A program made the translations under genes and the position numbers. From assembly GCF_030551255.1 (NCBI RefSeq), contig NZ_CP130630.1, positions 4,941,501 to 5,005,500 on the forward strand: a stretch of 64,000 nucleotides of DNA. The letters run 5' to 3'. A model generated the notes under the pieces. That model was given only the letters and a program-made list of their open reading frames with translations. It made no database searches and was not told the origin of the DNA. The stretch's first letter is position 1. Every line of letters begins with the position of its first letter. The DNA is from Streptomyces sp. NL15-2K. Lineage in GTDB: Bacteria; Actinomycetota; Actinomycetes; Streptomycetales; Streptomycetaceae. This document shows, one piece after another, positions 61,660 to 64,000 of the stretch.

Positions 61660-61754
61660 GAGGCGTCATCACCACGAGGCCTCTTCACTGAGGCCTCATC
61701 ACCGAGGCCGTTGTCGGGCCCATCCAAGCATCCTCTATTCTCGTACAACGTACG
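61660..61754. promoter_or_regulatory. Control region: tandem GAGGCNTC repeats and CGTACAACGTACG palindrome
   Basis: Three tandem 14-16-bp units start at 61660, 61676 and 61690 (GAGGCGTCATCACC and variants). CGTAC-AAC-GTACG (61742-61754) is a perfect palindrome 20 bases ahead of the hydrolase ATG, a good TetR operator candidate. Confidence 0.6.
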
Positions 61755-61774
61755 GGAAATCGAGGAGGGGAACC

Positions 61775-63487
61775 ATGGCATCACACACCCACGACGCCGG
61801 GCCCAGGCCGGCCTGGACACCGCCCGCCCGGAAGCCGCCGCTGTCCTCACGGATGTTGAGGGCGATCTGGCGCAGTCTCCCGGCCAAGCGGCACGACGTC
61901 GGATGGGAGCCGGGGCTGGCGGTACCGGCCGCCGACGGCAGCCCGTTGATCACGGACCACTACTTCCCGCGCGCCGACGGCGATTTCCCCACCCTGCTGG
62001 TGCGCTCGCCGTACGGCAGGGGCCTGCCATGGTCGCCCATGTACGGCATGCTCTTCGCCGAACAGGGCTTCCACGTGGTCCTGCAGAGCTGCCGCGGCAC
62101 CGGCGGCTCAGGCGGTGAGTTCGACCTGTGGCGCAACGAGGCCGCCGACGGCCGGGCCACGGTGTCCTGGCTGCGCGAACAGCCGTGGTTCAACGGGACC
62201 CTGGGGACGGTCGGCCCCAGCTACCTGGGGTACGTACAGTGGGCGCTCGCCCTGGACCCCCCACCGGAGCTGAAGGCGATGGTGGTGCAGGTGGGTCTGC
62301 ACGACCCCTACGCCTTGTTCCACACTGACGGGGTCCTCCAACTGGAGAACGCCCTCCTCGTCGGCGCGGGCATGACGCACCAGCATCGGGGGATCGCACC
62401 CTTCGCGAGGGCGACGCTGCGCCTGCAGCGCCGACTGCGCGCCATCATCACCGCACGGCCGCTGCGCGGGGCGTACGCGTCCGCCCTCGGCGACATACCG
62501 TGGCTGGACGACGTGATGACGCACCAGGACGCCGGCGACCCCTACTGGAACGGCGCCTCCCTGGCACGGGCGGCCGAGCGGATGAGCGTCCCCACGAGCC
62601 TGATCACCGGATGGTACGACGCCCTGGTCGACCAGAGCTTCGAGCAGTACGCCCGCCTGCGTCAGGCCGGCTGCGACACCGCCCTGCTCGTCGGCCCCTG
62701 GACCCATGCGTCCGCACTGCAGCAGGGCTGGCCCGAGGTGTTCGCCGAGAGCCTCGCCTGGCTGCGCGCCCACCTGTGCGCCGAGCCCTCCGGCCTGCGC
62801 CCCACCGCCGTGCGCGTGCACGTCGGCGGCGAAGACGCGTGGCGGGACCTCGACGACTGGCCGCTCTCCCCCGGCACCACCTCATGGTTCCCCACCCCGG
62901 ACGGGCATCTCACCCAGCAGGCCCCCGCGGACTCCGTACCACTGACGTCCTTTCGCTACGACCCGGCCGACCCCACGCCCTCCATCGGCGGCCCCCTGCT
63001 CTCCCGCACGGCCGGTCCCCGCGACAACAGCGCCCTGGAGGCCCGAGAGGACGTCCTGACGTTCACCGGCCCACAGCTGGCCGAACCCGTGGACATCCTC
63101 GGCCCGGTCGCCGCGCGGCTGAGTATCTCCACGGACACCGGATACACCGACGTCTTCGCCCGCCTGTGCGATGTGGACGCGCAGGGCCGCTCCACCAATG
63201 TCTGTGACGGACTGGCACGGCTTCGGACGGTGGGACAGGCACCCTCGGAGGTCACCGTACCGATGAGCACCACCGCCTACCGCTTCTCGGCCGGCCACCG
63301 TATTCGCTGGCAGATCAGCGGGGGTGCCCATCCGCGCTACGCCCGCAATCCCGGCACCGGAAAGTCTCCGGCGGACGCCGTCGACTTCATACCGACACGC
63401 ATCACGCTCCACACCGACTCCGCGCTGATACTCCCCCACGGTTCCCGGACCACGGGGCCCTCCGGAGCTGGACACCCCGACGCGTAG
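61775..63487 (+). CDS. CocE/NonD-family hydrolase (X-Pro dipeptidyl-peptidase fold)
   Basis: The product is 570 aa from ATG 61775, preceded by GAGGAGGGG. The alpha/beta core has VVLQSCRGTGGSGGEFDLWR, the nucleophile elbow TVGPSYLGYVQWALA and TSLITGWYDALVDQSFEQYA, and His in VGPWTHAS. A C-terminal jelly-roll domain follows (LTFTGPQLAEPVDILGPVAA). Relatives hydrolyse cocaine, alpha-amino esters or acyl peptides. There is no signal peptide. Expression is probably derepressed by a ligand of the divergent TetR. Confidence 0.92.
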   Translation: MASHTHDAGPRPAWTPPARKPPLSSRMLRAIWRSLPAKRHDVGWEPGLAVPAADGSPLITDHYFPRADGDFPTLLVRSPYGRGLPWSPMYGMLFAEQGFHVVLQSCRGTGGSGGEFDLWRNEAADGRATVSWLREQPWFNGTLGTVGPSYLGYVQWALALDPPPELKAMVVQVGLHDPYALFHTDGVLQLENALLVGAGMTHQHRGIAPFARATLRLQRRLRAIITARPLRGAYASALGDIPWLDDVMTHQDAGDPYWNGASLARAAERMSVPTSLITGWYDALVDQSFEQYARLRQAGCDTALLVGPWTHASALQQGWPEVFAESLAWLRAHLCAEPSGLRPTAVRVHVGGEDAWRDLDDWPLSPGTTSWFPTPDGHLTQQAPADSVPLTSFRYDPADPTPSIGGPLLSRTAGPRDNSALEAREDVLTFTGPQLAEPVDILGPVAARLSISTDTGYTDVFARLCDVDAQGRSTNVCDGLARLRTVGQAPSEVTVPMSTTAYRFSAGHRIRWQISGGAHPRYARNPGTGKSPADAVDFIPTRITLHTDSALILPHGSRTTGPSGAGHPDA

Positions 63488-63570
63488 ACACCGTGGCGAA
63501 CAGCAAGGGCCCGGGCCCGCCGACCTCGACGCACCCGGGCACCTTCCTACGGCACTGGCACCGGCACTGG

Positions 63571-63607
63571 CACCGGCGGCGGTCGCCGCCGGAGGTCGCC
63601 GCCGGTG
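63571..63607. terminator. Terminator hairpin between convergent genes
   Basis: CACCGGCGGCG (63571-63581) pairs perfectly with CGCCGCCGGTG (63597-63607) over a 15-base loop, between the hydrolase stop and the stop of the convergent gene. Confidence 0.65.
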
Positions 63608-63616
63608 GTCAGTGGC

Positions 63617-64000
63617 TCATCGCACCTCCTTCGCGTACGGCGCGACGGTGAGCCGGTCGATCAACGGCGCGTAGCGGGACCGGAGCAGGACGCCCGGGAA
63701 GGTGTCCGAGGCGTACGTCGTGCCGTCGAAGTTCGGCAGTTCCTCGGAGCGGAAGACGATCGTGTTCTGGCCCTTCTTCAGGTGGACCGGGACGGTCAGC
63801 TCCCAGAAGTTGTTCTGGTGGAAGCTGTGCGGGAAGCCGACGCGTCGCACCTCGCCGCCGTTGACGCTGATGTCGGCGTGGCGGGCGAGTGGGTCCGGGT
63901 TGTAGTGGGTGGCCTCGGACTGTTCCGGGTTGGAGTAGCGGACGCGGAGCGCGTAGAGGCCGTCGCGGTCGGCGGTGACGGTGAACGTCGCGGTGTTGCC
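63617..64000 (-). CDS. C-terminal carbohydrate-binding domain of a larger protein (5' end outside window)
   Basis: The frame is open to the window edge. It encodes FTVTADRDGLYALRVRYSNP, HADISVNGGEVRRVGFPHS and VPVHLKKGQNTIVFRSEEL, ending LIDRLTVAPYAKEVR. The beta-sandwich pattern is that of CBM6/CBM35-like modules found at the end of secreted glycosidases. The catalytic part lies beyond the window. Confidence 0.7.
   Translation of the reverse strand, partial: GNTATFTVTADRDGLYALRVRYSNPEQSEATHYNPDPLARHADISVNGGEVRRVGFPHSFHQNNFWELTVPVHLKKGQNTIVFRSEELPNFDGTTYASDTFPGVLLRSRYAPLIDRLTVAPYAKEVR

Noticed and set aside
1..64000. tRNA or rRNA genes
   Set aside because: No cloverleaf with a CCA-type acceptor or conserved rRNA stretch was recognised by eye; a covariance-model scan would decide.

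Overview
The window looks like the chromosome of a Streptomyces or a close actinomycete. G+C is about 70% or more, GTG/TTG starts and 4-bp start/stop overlaps are common, and XRE, TetR, ROK, MerR and Lrp regulators, LCP proteins and Tat substrates abound. Assignments come from reading sequence and motifs; no database search was run. Much of it has the texture of a variable chromosome arm: transposase relics, decayed genes, duplicated gene ends and a complete transposon sit between intact operons.

Left part (1-14230): the end of a sugar-binding lipoprotein gene, a secreted SPOR/phosphodiester-glycosidase protein, and a relic zone with two TnpB fragments in opposite orientation, an IS481 remnant and a 202-bp MITE-like element. 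The MITE abuts a divergent TetR/serine-hydrolase pair. A tnpB gene is split into a 5' part (6427-7190) and a 3' part (13525-14230). Between the halves lie a Tat-exported beta-propeller gene and a compact Tn7-like transposon (TnsA-TnsB-TnsC-TniQ, about 8366-13441).

Defence-like part (14275-25422): an HTH/N6-adenine methylase with a specificity-like tail, a complete type I restriction-modification operon (hsdM, hsdS, hsdR), an EcsC-like membrane protein and a Ser/Thr kinase with a TPR-like tail. Next come two small membrane proteins and the broken N-terminus of a large secreted protein.

Middle (27336-49014): an EamA exporter divergent from an Lrp regulator; a GlxA/isochorismatase pair; a GT2 glycosyltransferase whose fused deacetylase domain has lost its metal ligands, followed by an LCP protein; a cold-shock protein; an alpha/beta hydrolase divergent from a TetR with a duplicated operator; a HEAT protein plus MerR-HEAT pair behind a near-perfect MerR palindrome; decayed genes; and a sugar-uptake operon (binding protein, two permeases, two Gfo/Idh dehydrogenases) divergent from a ROK regulator.

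Right part (49298-64000): the ROK 3' end is repeated 10.3 kb downstream as a pseudogene. Between the copies lie an Lrp regulator divergent from an unusual leucine-dehydrogenase-type/GNAT fusion with a methyltransferase and DinB protein, a graspetide RiPP operon (tgmA, tgmB, tgmC) with an anti-sigma-like ATPase and zinc-ribbon protein upstream, and XRE, HD and GNAT genes. The window ends with a TetR/CocE-hydrolase pair and the end of a carbohydrate-binding protein.
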